Below, in pieces: positions 1-5,134 of a stretch of 5,134 nucleotides of DNA. Position 1 is the first letter of the stretch. Every line of letters begins with the position of its first letter. Under the pieces are notes generated by a model that did no database searches, was not told the origin of the DNA, and saw only the letters and a list, made by a program, of their open reading frames with translations. A program made the position numbers and the translations under genes. The stretch is from Opitutia bacterium (lineage in GTDB: Bacteria > Verrucomicrobiota > Verrucomicrobiia > Opitutales > JANYEO01), in NCBI GenBank assembly GCA_025363025.1, contig JANYEO010000031.1:1-5134 (forward strand), in the 5' to 3' direction.

Positions 1-2469
1 CTATCAAATGGAATTAACTCGCCGCAGCAACAACAACAACAGCAGTTACAGTTGCAACAAGCAGAGAGGCTGGAAGAATATCAAACAATTTCCCCGACTG
101 GAAAGACAATTAACCCAGTTGCCGCTCCTAGATTTCCCGAAAACGGTGCTCACACAATGTATCACCACGCAAATTACCCGTCTTATAACTATCCGAACCC
201 TCCAGCTCATGTATTAAACAGAGGATATTCGACGATACCTCCCCCTTTTTCCAACCCGCCTTTTCCTCCTCCGTCTCCTCCTCCTCCTCCTCCTCCTGCT
301 GCTCTTCCCGCCGCTTCTCTTCCTGCCGCTTTTCCTCCTGCCGGTTCTTCTCCTCCTCCTCCACCTCCTGCTTCTCTGTCTCTTCCTCCTCCACCTCCTG
401 CTTCTCTCCCTCTTCCTCCTCCTGCTCCTGCTTCTCCCCCTCCCCCTCCTCCTGCTTCTCTTCCTTCTAGGGAAAATAATTTATTTCCTCTTGTAAATCA
501 AGAACGTAACGAAGTGTTTCCAGCGGCTAGGTTATCAGACACTCAGAGTCTTACAATTGAGGAAATGCCTAATTTCAATATTCAAGAAACTATTGATACT
601 ATTAATCGTGGCAGGTTTCACCCATATGGCGGTTTTCCCCCTAACATTCAAAGAAACAGACCGTCTGTTACGACGTCTAATTTGCCGCTACCTATTAGTC
701 TTTCCCCCTCCCAACTCTCACTTCCTGATATTGCTTCATCTCAGTCTCTTCCTCCTCCTCCTGGTCAACTGCCTATTACTGCCGACCCTCCCTTGCCTTC
801 TCTTCTCCCTCCCCCTAGTCAACTTCAAATTGCTGCTGAACCTCCCATGCGTTCTCTTCCTCCTCCAACTCATCAGCAACCGTTGGAGATGGAAAACCGT
901 GCGTTACCTGCAATATTGCCGACCATTCCGGTCTCTTCAGCCAGTCAAGGAAACCAAAGTTTGAAAGCGGTAACAAAACCCACCGCGAGAGACTTAACTC
1001 GTTTAAAAAACCAGGCTAAAAGACAAAGCAAGAAAGAGGAGGCTTACAACAGAGGACGAAGACTGCCTATTACTGACCCCTTGAATCAAGTGATTCCAAA
1101 TGACGATCTTGTTAACTCAGTAACAACAGAAGTTAAAGCTGGTCCATCCAAGGACAATAGAGAAGCCGAGTTACTTCGGACGGGAGAAAAAATTGCAAAA
1201 TTGAGAACTAACATGTCATCGTATTTTGACGAGTATAAGAGGAAAGGAAAGGGGAAAAAATCGTCACAAAAGAAAGCACAGAAACAACCGTCACCTAGTC
1301 GTTTTACAGAGATAACGGGCGAAGATGTACATATGAATCAGACACCGGCTGTGGAAGAACGACCTCCACCCCCAAATGCGATTTCTGCCTATCGTCCTAA
1401 TTATTCATACCTGCCTGCCAGAAACGCAGGTTTTCCCACGGCTTCAACCTCGAAAGACTTGACTTCTCAAATGGAGACTGCTGACATGATTTCTGCTCTT
1501 GACAGCATACCTAAGGGGGGACGAAATGAGCCGATGTCGGAAATGTTTAGAAATAGCGAGAATTGGGCGATGAGAATGGATAAATCAATAGATGCAGGCA
1601 ACGTTCCAGGAAGACCCGTGGCACCTCGAACAAACGATGTTGAGATGTCTATCGCTCCTTCCCGTGCAATAAAACATAGGAAACTTCCGGAGTTGACGTA
1701 CAATACAAACGAGGTGGAGATGTCTGCCGTTCCTACACGTGCAATAAACCAGAGGAAACTTCCTGAGTTGACGTACGCACCGGAGAAAAGAAATAGCGAG
1801 AATTGGGCCACGAGAATGGACGCGTCGATAGATGCAAGCAATGTTCCAGGAATAAGAGCCAGGACACCTAACGAGCTGAGGTACAATAAAAACGAGGTGG
1901 AGATGTCTACCGCTCCCTCACGTGCAATAAATCAGAGGAAAATTCCAAAGTTGACGTACAACCCAGAGGAAATGGAACTCCCAAGTGTTGTGCCTTCGAT
2001 CCGGAGACTTACTGAGACAATGGCAATACCCAGAATGATTACTAATGGTTCACCTTCACATGCTGACTTGCCGCCCAAGGCTAGTATTCTACAGAGAAAA
2101 GCAGAAAAAGTCGTTAAAAAAAAGAATACGAAAAAAAATCTCAAGGATGTCGATAAAGTACACAAATCGGGTTCTTACAGTTACCCAGCTGATGCTAAAG
2201 TCGATCTTAGCGCCCTTGAATCAGACAAACCAAGTACTAGCAGTTTTGGATCAGTTGAAAAAAGTATTCCTCCTCCTCGTCGTACCTGGATGCAATATGT
2301 CCCTCCTCGTAAGTTAGTTAAAAGAAAATTAGTGTCCGATCCCTACTCCCTAAGTAGGTCTAAGGAGCCTCCAGAAAAGATGAAGACCAGCAGAGACGTT
2401 AGAGAAAAACCTGATTTAATGTCCAGGTCACCTCCACTTGCCTTCCGAGACGTTGTGCGAAGAAAATAA
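1..2469 (+). CDS. Large proline/glutamine-rich, basic, repeat-containing protein of unknown function (5' partial)
   Basis: The frame is open from the first base to the TAA at 2467-2469 (822 codons). It has no start at the left edge, so the gene begins outside the window; the first internal ATG is at 157. I do not recognise a family. In order it shows a Gln run (residues 9-20); a polyproline block (80-156, 42 of 77 residues Pro) resembling formin FH1 or WASP profilin-binding tracts; a second Pro-rich block with 18-residue repeats (about 249-293); Lys/Arg clusters that could be nuclear localisation or nucleic-acid-binding segments (334-354, 412-428, 699-719); an A/B repeat array (517-654); and a basic Pro-containing tail ending VVRRK. 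No membrane segment, signal peptide or cysteine-rich fold is apparent, so most of it is probably disordered. It converges on the minus-strand gene pair and ends 24 bases before an AATAAA. It could be a virion core, tegument-like or actin-engaging accessory protein, or a host gene; the sequence does not decide this. Confidence 0.85.
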   Translation, partial: LSNGINSPQQQQQQQLQLQQAERLEEYQTISPTGKTINPVAAPRFPENGAHTMYHHANYPSYNYPNPPAHVLNRGYSTIPPPFSNPPFPPPSPPPPPPPAALPAASLPAAFPPAGSSPPPPPPASLSLPPPPPASLPLPPPAPASPPPPPPASLPSRENNLFPLVNQERNEVFPAARLSDTQSLTIEEMPNFNIQETIDTINRGRFHPYGGFPPNIQRNRPSVTTSNLPLPISLSPSQLSLPDIASSQSLPPPPGQLPITADPPLPSLLPPPSQLQIAAEPPMRSLPPPTHQQPLEMENRALPAILPTIPVSSASQGNQSLKAVTKPTARDLTRLKNQAKRQSKKEEAYNRGRRLPITDPLNQVIPNDDLVNSVTTEVKAGPSKDNREAELLRTGEKIAKLRTNMSSYFDEYKRKGKGKKSSQKKAQKQPSPSRFTEITGEDVHMNQTPAVEERPPPPNAISAYRPNYSYLPARNAGFPTASTSKDLTSQMETADMISALDSIPKGGRNEPMSEMFRNSENWAMRMDKSIDAGNVPGRPVAPRTNDVEMSIAPSRAIKHRKLPELTYNTNEVEMSAVPTRAINQRKLPELTYAPEKRNSENWATRMDASIDASNVPGIRARTPNELRYNKNEVEMSTAPSRAINQRKIPKLTYNPEEMELPSVVPSIRRLTETMAIPRMITNGSPSHADLPPKASILQRKAEKVVKKKNTKKNLKDVDKVHKSGSYSYPADAKVDLSALESDKPSTSSFGSVEKSIPPPRRTWMQYVPPRKLVKRKLVSDPYSLSRSKEPPEKMKTSRDVREKPDLMSRSPPLAFRDVVRRK
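25..60 (+). repeat. Glutamine-coding CAA/CAG run
   Basis: Seven consecutive Gln codons (CAG and CAA mixed) are followed by Leu-Gln-Leu-Gln-Gln. The codon mixture makes simple slippage less likely to expand it than a pure CAG run. Such tracts are typical of eukaryotic disordered proteins, and this one places the reading frame upstream of any ATG in view. Confidence 0.85.
238..468 (+). repeat. Pyrimidine-rich CCT/TCT tract encoding the polyproline block
   Basis: The plus strand is almost all C and T. It codes for runs of five to seven prolines separated by Ala-Ser-Leu spacers. A 17-base segment at 361-377 recurs at 391-407, and a related one lies at 421-437, giving a 30-bp (10-residue) period of the form PPPPPASLPL. 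The regular period points to growth by unequal exchange or slippage. The opposite strand is purine-rich and reads as a meaningless Glu-rich frame. Confidence 0.85.
745..879 (+). repeat. 54-bp (18-residue) proline-rich tandem repeats, two and a half copies
   Basis: Unit 1 (745-798) and unit 2 (799-852) both encode Ser-Leu, a Pro run, x-Gln-Leu-x-Ile-x-Ala-acidic-Pro-Pro and two more residues. A third, degenerate copy starts at 853 with SLPPPTHQQ. The copies differ at many bases, so this duplication is older than the 30-bp repeats further upstream. Confidence 0.75.
1549..1962 (+). repeat. Composite A-B-B-A-B protein repeat array
   Basis: Two unit types alternate in frame. Unit A (21 codons; consensus RNSENWAxRMDxSIDAxNVPG) lies at 1549-1611 and 1789-1851, exactly 240 bp apart, with 18 of 21 residues identical. 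Unit B (25 codons) lies at 1630-1704, 1705-1779 and 1888-1962; it starts xN-[DE]-VEMS and ends RK-[LI]-P-[EK]-LTY. The first two B copies abut with no spacer. Between the second A and the last B, the residues PNELRYN look like the tail of a further B copy whose front is lost. The stretch is therefore a duplicated A-B block with later internal deletion. Its role is unknown; repeated short charged motifs like these often bind a repeated partner surface. Confidence 0.85.
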
Positions 2470-2493
2470 CTTAAGCGTTGAATAATTATCAGA

Positions 2494-2503
2494 AATAAAT
2501 AAA
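2494..2503 (+). terminator. Poly(A) signal for the plus-strand gene (two overlapping AATAAA)
   Basis: AATAAA occurs at 2494-2499 and again at 2498-2503, beginning 24 bases after the plus-strand stop codon. A T-rich stretch follows from 2508, as expected downstream of a metazoan cleavage site. The predicted cleavage zone (about 10-30 bases on) reaches the stop codon of the opposing gene. Confidence 0.75.
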
Positions 2504-2518
2504 CGTACTTTTTGTTCT

Positions 2519-2529
2519 TTTATTTTATT
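2519..2529 (-). terminator. Poly(A) signal for the minus-strand 532-residue gene (two overlapping AATAAA)
   Basis: On the minus strand AATAAA lies at 2529-2524, directly after the TAA stop at 2532-2530, and again at 2524-2519. The 3' untranslated region would therefore be only about 20-40 bases and would run into the complementary signals of the plus-strand gene. Confidence 0.72.
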
Positions 2530-4128
2530 TTACATGTTTTCCTTCTTACGAAAACTTAAACTTACATAACTAGGATATTGATTGTCAACAAATTTGATTC
2601 GTTTTCCGGATATAGTTTCAAGATGAAATTGAATGACCTGAACACGGTCATTAGCCAAATCTAGAAAATCTAAGTGATTACATACGTACGTTGAATAGAT
2701 CGTTTCAGTTTGAGCATGCGGCAATTGAACTACTTTTAGGATTTTACAGTATTTTCCGCCCATAATAATGGGGGAAATAATGTCACAAAACAATAGTACG
2801 TTGTGAGGAATACATCTTTCCATTTTTATGCTTCCTGGCGAAAAATGCTTGCCAGCCTTCACAAATTTTAATTCCCGCACTCCGACTCCCAGAACAAGAG
2901 CGCACAGAGGGGAAAATTGGAGTGTTAAGGCTCTTCCAGCTTCTAGTATAAGGTTACCTCCGGTTGAAATGGATGCTTTCAGTAAGCCAGCTATTTTTTG
3001 CTCCACCTGCGTGTTTATAGAATTGACTAAGGTTTCCTCGCTTGAGATGTTATCCAGTTCAAATGATACAGTAAAAGGACGGTGCTGTATTAGGGTACTT
3101 TTAACACTAATTTTTATCCAAAACTCGTCCCTTGTTAAGACCGATTTTAGATCAATCTGGGAGGGGTAATGAAATGAAGAAAGAGCCACTTCCCAACTGT
3201 TGCCAGGTAGAATAAGTTCGTGCGGTAACTGAACCGAAAAATCGGAGGGGCTATTCTCAGGGTAAATATTGCTCGTGTCGTTTGAAGCAACTTTAACGTG
3301 AAAAGTAGACGAGCCGTACATGTTCTTGAAATTTAATTTTGCAAAGGTAGCTTGTCCGATTGGTAGCCTTAGTTTTTTGTTCTTCTCGTCAGTTAGACAA
3401 AGTGTTAAGTCCTGCAGCTTATCAGACGAGAGATTAAAAAATTCCTTCCGTTTGACTTCGTGGTGGTAGAGAGAACCGTCGCCCTTAGGCAGCTTATATG
3501 GGAGGAAACAAAGATCCTGATTAAATCCTTTCCCATCTAAAGTCTGCTGCATTTCCTTAAGTTGTAGTTTCATAAACTGGGGTATGTCCTCTCCGGCAAA
3601 TTTACTTGTTTCACAAATCAACTGGAGGTCTGCAGCAGTCGCTTTGAAATAAAAATAGGGTAGACCGTCTATGGTTACCACATTAGTGTTGCTAGTGTCA
3701 ATTTTGAGCCACGAGCAAAGTTCCTTCGGTATTACCAGCGTACATTCCTTAAGGTTGATGACGAGGTTTTTTTCCTCCGTCAGCGAGGAAAAAAAATGAT
3801 TCCTTGCAAAAACCGGCGTAGCACTAGCCAATACTTTCTGCAGAGATGCGGGCGTGTAAAAAGTATAAGGCAGGTTGATGACAACTGTCCGTTCGACGTT
3901 ATTTGCTCCAGTAAGGTAAAGTACAAAGTGAGCTGTAGAATTATTTCTGCAAACTCTGGGTAGATTACTTAGATTATTGTCAAAGGTGATGGATTGAAGC
4001 GCCACCTGCCACCTTCCCGTCAATGTCAGCCTTCGAGGAAGCAAGTTTGTAAATTCAGTCAGACTATTTTCTTGATAAATGTCTGACGACGCATTTGAGA
4101 CAAGAATGACGCTAAAATCATTCATCAT
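2530..4128 (-). CDS. Tandemly duplicated two-module protein of a Polinton-associated family, probably structural
   Basis: This is a complete 532-residue frame. The start is fixed by an in-frame TAA immediately before the first ATG (4128); a second ATG follows at once and has the better context (A at -3). The protein is two collinear copies of one module. Module 1 (about 5-268) opens FSVILVSN, IYQENS, a Leu-Pro, then G-R-W-Q-V-A-L. Module 2 (276-527) opens FHVKVASN, IYPENS, a Leu-Pro, then S-W-E-V-A-L. Later pairs are a Cys-acidic motif (C172/C448), LP-x-YHHEV with LP-x-IYSTYV (213 and 469), and terminal LNFK with LSFR (265 and 524). Module 1 carries about 20 extra residues near 190-212. The motif set (N..yP.N....F...L...l...WeVaL, later CDI..P and a closing L.FR) is one I recall, from memory, in uncharacterised invertebrate proteins beside Polinton integrases. 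There is no signal peptide or clear membrane helix. A virion or surface-structure role is inference; no catalytic motif is visible. Confidence 0.85.
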   Translation of the reverse strand: MMNDFSVILVSNASSDIYQENSLTEFTNLLPRRLTLTGRWQVALQSITFDNNLSNLPRVCRNNSTAHFVLYLTGANNVERTVVINLPYTFYTPASLQKVLASATPVFARNHFFSSLTEEKNLVINLKECTLVIPKELCSWLKIDTSNTNVVTIDGLPYFYFKATAADLQLICETSKFAGEDIPQFMKLQLKEMQQTLDGKGFNQDLCFLPYKLPKGDGSLYHHEVKRKEFFNLSSDKLQDLTLCLTDEKNKKLRLPIGQATFAKLNFKNMYGSSTFHVKVASNDTSNIYPENSPSDFSVQLPHELILPGNSWEVALSSFHYPSQIDLKSVLTRDEFWIKISVKSTLIQHRPFTVSFELDNISSEETLVNSINTQVEQKIAGLLKASISTGGNLILEAGRALTLQFSPLCALVLGVGVRELKFVKAGKHFSPGSIKMERCIPHNVLLFCDIISPIIMGGKYCKILKVVQLPHAQTETIYSTYVCNHLDFLDLANDRVQVIQFHLETISGKRIKFVDNQYPSYVSLSFRKKENM

Positions 4129-4133
4129 TTATT
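4123..4133 (-). promoter_or_regulatory. Stop/start/poly(A) overlap between integrase and the 532-residue gene
   Basis: The minus strand reads AATAAATGATGAATG from 4133. AATAAA occupies 4133-4128, the integrase stop TGA is 4127-4125, and the downstream start ATG is 4128-4126, so stop and start share ATGA. A second start ATG is at 4125-4123. The arrangement would allow coupled termination-reinitiation on one mRNA, or separate mRNAs with an integrase 3' end formed just inside the next gene. The sequence does not show which. Confidence 0.65.
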
Positions 4134-5134
4134 GATGTCACGAACACTAGAAGCAGGTTCCCACGAGTTGTGACTGTCATCAAAACCTTTCCACTTCACA
4201 AGAACTTCCTTCTTTCGATTTCTTGTTCGTTGACTTATTACCTTGTCAATCTTAAATACCTCGTATCCCACGGGCTGCAATTCATTTGAGTAGAAGTTTC
4301 CTCTGATTACTTCACCCGTATTCATTGACTTGATCTGGTACATAGGTATGGGCATCCTCTGCAGCACTTGGATTATCTCGAAATATTCCTGATTGAATCT
4401 TTCGTTATACCCTCTCGTCATTTTGTCTCCGATGTTTTTAATTCTGACGTGCTCGCCAACTTGGTAAACAGGATCCTTTTTTGCTTCTAAGACCTTCGTA
4501 TACCGTTCGTTGTGAGCAGATGCCAGTTTTTCAGCGTTTTCCTTTTTTTCAGCGTCATTTGGAGTCAGGTAATTTAATGTTCTGTGCCCGCGGTTATTGT
4601 ATGCCGACAACAAATCATAAATCACATCAACGTATCTTCTGGTCTCATTTTCTGTCATGTATTTGTACACCAAATCCTGTAGTGTCCTGCGGAAAAAAGT
4701 AGGAGAGGAGTTGAGGAGGTGACAAGCAATCTCTAGTCATATCCTTACCTATTAAATCGCTCCGCTGTTGCCGCTTTTTTTTCACTAAATGGATGAAGTA
4801 TTTCAATGTTCTTCTCCTTCAGGTAGGAATGAACCTTTTTATTTTTAAATTCCGTTCCAGCGTCAAAGAGTATGGTTTGAATGGGCGGCTTGATTTCGTC
4901 TACAAGTTCCCTTATCGCTGCTAGGGATGAGTCAGCACTTTTATTCTTCAATAATTTTATCCAGGCCTTCTTTGTGTAGCAGTCAATTAGTACCATTATG
5001 AAGGTAACTTGATCGTTATGTTCCCGCAGTTGAGACACGTCTATTAAGTCCATTTGTACTTGCTGACGAGGAAAATAAACGTAGATTGGGTTGTAAACAT
5101 GTGGCTTCTTGTATTCTCTGTGTAAGGTGTAAGA
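4125..5134 (-). CDS. Polinton-type DDE integrase with chromodomain (N-terminally partial; join 5134-4749, 4686-4125)
   Basis: The spliced product visible here is 315 residues, with the N-terminus, including any zinc-binding domain, beyond the window edge. It begins SYTLHR, typical just before the core. The catalytic triad is D29 (in VQMDLID), D91 (in LFDAGTEF) and E125 (in ATAERFNRTL), with 33 residues between the last two. The aromatic residue usual before the first Asp motif (WQAD) is replaced by Val. Residues 199-268 form the SH3-like region (VGEHVRI, a GYN turn, and NFYSNELQPV). Residues 270-315 are a chromodomain with VLVKWKGF and NSWEP; aligned to HP1, the methyl-lysine cage positions are F273, W294 and F297, all aromatic. 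Function by family: 3'-end processing and strand transfer of the element DNA into host chromatin. Reading without splicing stops at FNR, four codons after the catalytic Glu. The 3' end overlaps the next gene by four bases. Confidence 0.92.
4687..4748 (-). other. 62-nt spliceosomal intron in the integrase gene
   Basis: The minus strand gives AG|GTAAGGAT at the donor (GT at 4748-4747) and TTTTTTCCGCAG|G at the acceptor (AG at 4688-4687), with a strongly pyrimidine-rich second half. Joining 4749 to 4686 rebuilds an Arg codon (AG+G) and continues TLQDLVYKYM, exactly the residues expected after ERFNR in this family. The donor itself supplies the in-frame TAA stop, and the length (62) is not a multiple of three, so retention truncates the protein. 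CTCAAC, about 25 bases before the acceptor, is a possible branch-point region but does not match the consensus well. Confidence 0.9.

Larger units (their letters stand above)
2470..2529. other. Convergent intergenic gap shared by two 3' ends
   Basis: These 60 AT-rich bases separate the stop codons of the two facing genes and contain the poly(A) signals for both. The plus-strand AAATAAATAAA and the downstream TTTATTTTATTT form an imperfect inverted repeat, which is what places matching hexamers on both strands. No other feature is visible here. Confidence 0.8.
1..5134. mobile_element. Internal part of a Polinton/Maverick-like (adintovirus-like) element
   Basis: The call rests on the minus-strand integrase at the right end. 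It reads YTLHR, then a DDE core ending AERFNRTL, an SH3-like region and a chromodomain, the order I associate with Polinton integrases and the metazoan transposon-derived F54H12.3-like proteins. The adjoining duplicated protein belongs, as I recall, to a family found beside such integrases in invertebrates. The three genes are tightly packed: a four-base overlap on one side and a 60-bp convergent gap on the other, as in a virus-like genome. No terminal inverted repeat, polymerase B, protease, ATPase or capsid gene is visible, so boundaries are unknown and the left gene could in principle belong to the host. A gypsy-type retroelement is unlikely because no reverse transcriptase or RNase H sequence is present, although only one side of the integrase can be seen. 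Confidence 0.72.

Noticed and set aside
128..394. Minus-strand Glu-rich reading frame
   Set aside because: It is the complement of the CCT/TCT tract that encodes the polyproline block; the near-pure E/K/R composition is a by-product of that tract.
557..964. Plus-strand Leu/Phe-rich frame resembling membrane helices
   Set aside because: It is a shifted reading of the pyrimidine-rich Pro/Ser/Leu coding region of the 822-residue frame; shifting C/T-rich DNA gives Leu, Ser and Phe.
1486..1524. Possible WH2 actin-binding motif (ISALDSIPKGG) after the polyproline region
   Set aside because: It lacks the following LKK(V/T)-type motif and has a proline within the helix, so similarity to WH2 is superficial.
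1467..1886. Minus-strand frame with internal repeats
   Set aside because: Its repeats mirror the A/B repeats of the plus-strand gene, which has the coherent motif conservation.
2752..2766. Adenovirus-type protease site (IMGG before K) in the 532-residue protein
   Set aside because: It matches the loose cleavage pattern, but it sits in the conserved part of module 2 that aligns with module 1, so cutting there would break the fold; the pattern is common by chance.
2828..3169. Plus-strand frame inside the 532-residue gene
   Set aside because: It lies antisense to module 2, whose family motifs are conserved; it shows no recognisable motif of its own.
4481..4702. Plus-strand frame across the integrase exon/intron boundary
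   Set aside because: It is antisense to the conserved integrase sequence and runs into the intron, with no motif.
4687..4748. Frameshift or disabling insertion in the integrase
   Set aside because: Canonical GTAAGG and TTTCCGCAG ends, a pyrimidine-rich tract and exact restoration of the ERFNRTL motif make an intron the simpler reading.
4125..5134. Gypsy/Ty3 retrotransposon pol end with chromodomain
   Set aside because: The YTLHR and ERFNRTL context, the 33-residue D-E spacing and the neighbouring duplicated protein fit Polinton integrases better, and no reverse transcriptase or RNase H is seen, although sequence beyond 5134 is not visible.

Overview
The window looks like a piece of a Polinton/Maverick-type element (adintovirus-like, a large virus-like DNA transposon) from an invertebrate animal genome, or the matching free virus. 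Three things support a eukaryotic setting. The integrase gene is interrupted by a short GT-AG intron with a pyrimidine-rich 3' end, AATAAA signals follow the genes, and there are no bacterial ribosome binding sites. The integrase assignment is strong. The element class follows from it and from my recollection of the neighbouring protein family. No terminal inverted repeat, DNA polymerase B, capsid gene or packaging ATPase is in view, so the element is only partly seen.

Layout, left to right. (1) 1-2469, plus strand: one uninterrupted frame, open at the left edge, encoding at least 822 residues of a low-complexity protein. It has a glutamine run, a formin-FH1-like polyproline block, a second proline-rich block with 18-residue repeats, several Lys/Arg clusters, and an A/B repeat array near residues 517-654. 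Its function is unknown. (2) 2470-2529: a 60-bp gap between convergent genes with AATAAA signals on both strands, so the two mRNAs probably overlap at their 3' ends. (3) 4128-2530, minus strand: a 532-residue protein that is a tandem duplication of one module of about 260-270 residues, probably structural. (4) 5134-4125, minus strand, with intron 4748-4687: a retrovirus-like DDE integrase with an SH3-like C-terminal region and a chromodomain, cut at its N-terminus by the window edge.

The integrase and the 532-residue gene are arranged head to tail and overlap by four bases (ATGA). The overlap lies inside a 15-base stretch that also holds an AATAAA hexamer and an in-frame upstream stop, which gives a very compact junction. 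The plus-strand gene faces this pair. Integrase would insert the element into chromatin, with the chromodomain possibly biasing the target. The other two proteins are plausible virion or accessory proteins, but this is inferred from context only.

All three frames are intact once the intron is removed, so this copy has no visible decay. The most unusual points are the intron placed four codons after the catalytic glutamate, the duplicated 532-residue protein, the stop/start/poly(A) junction, and the large repetitive proline-rich protein.
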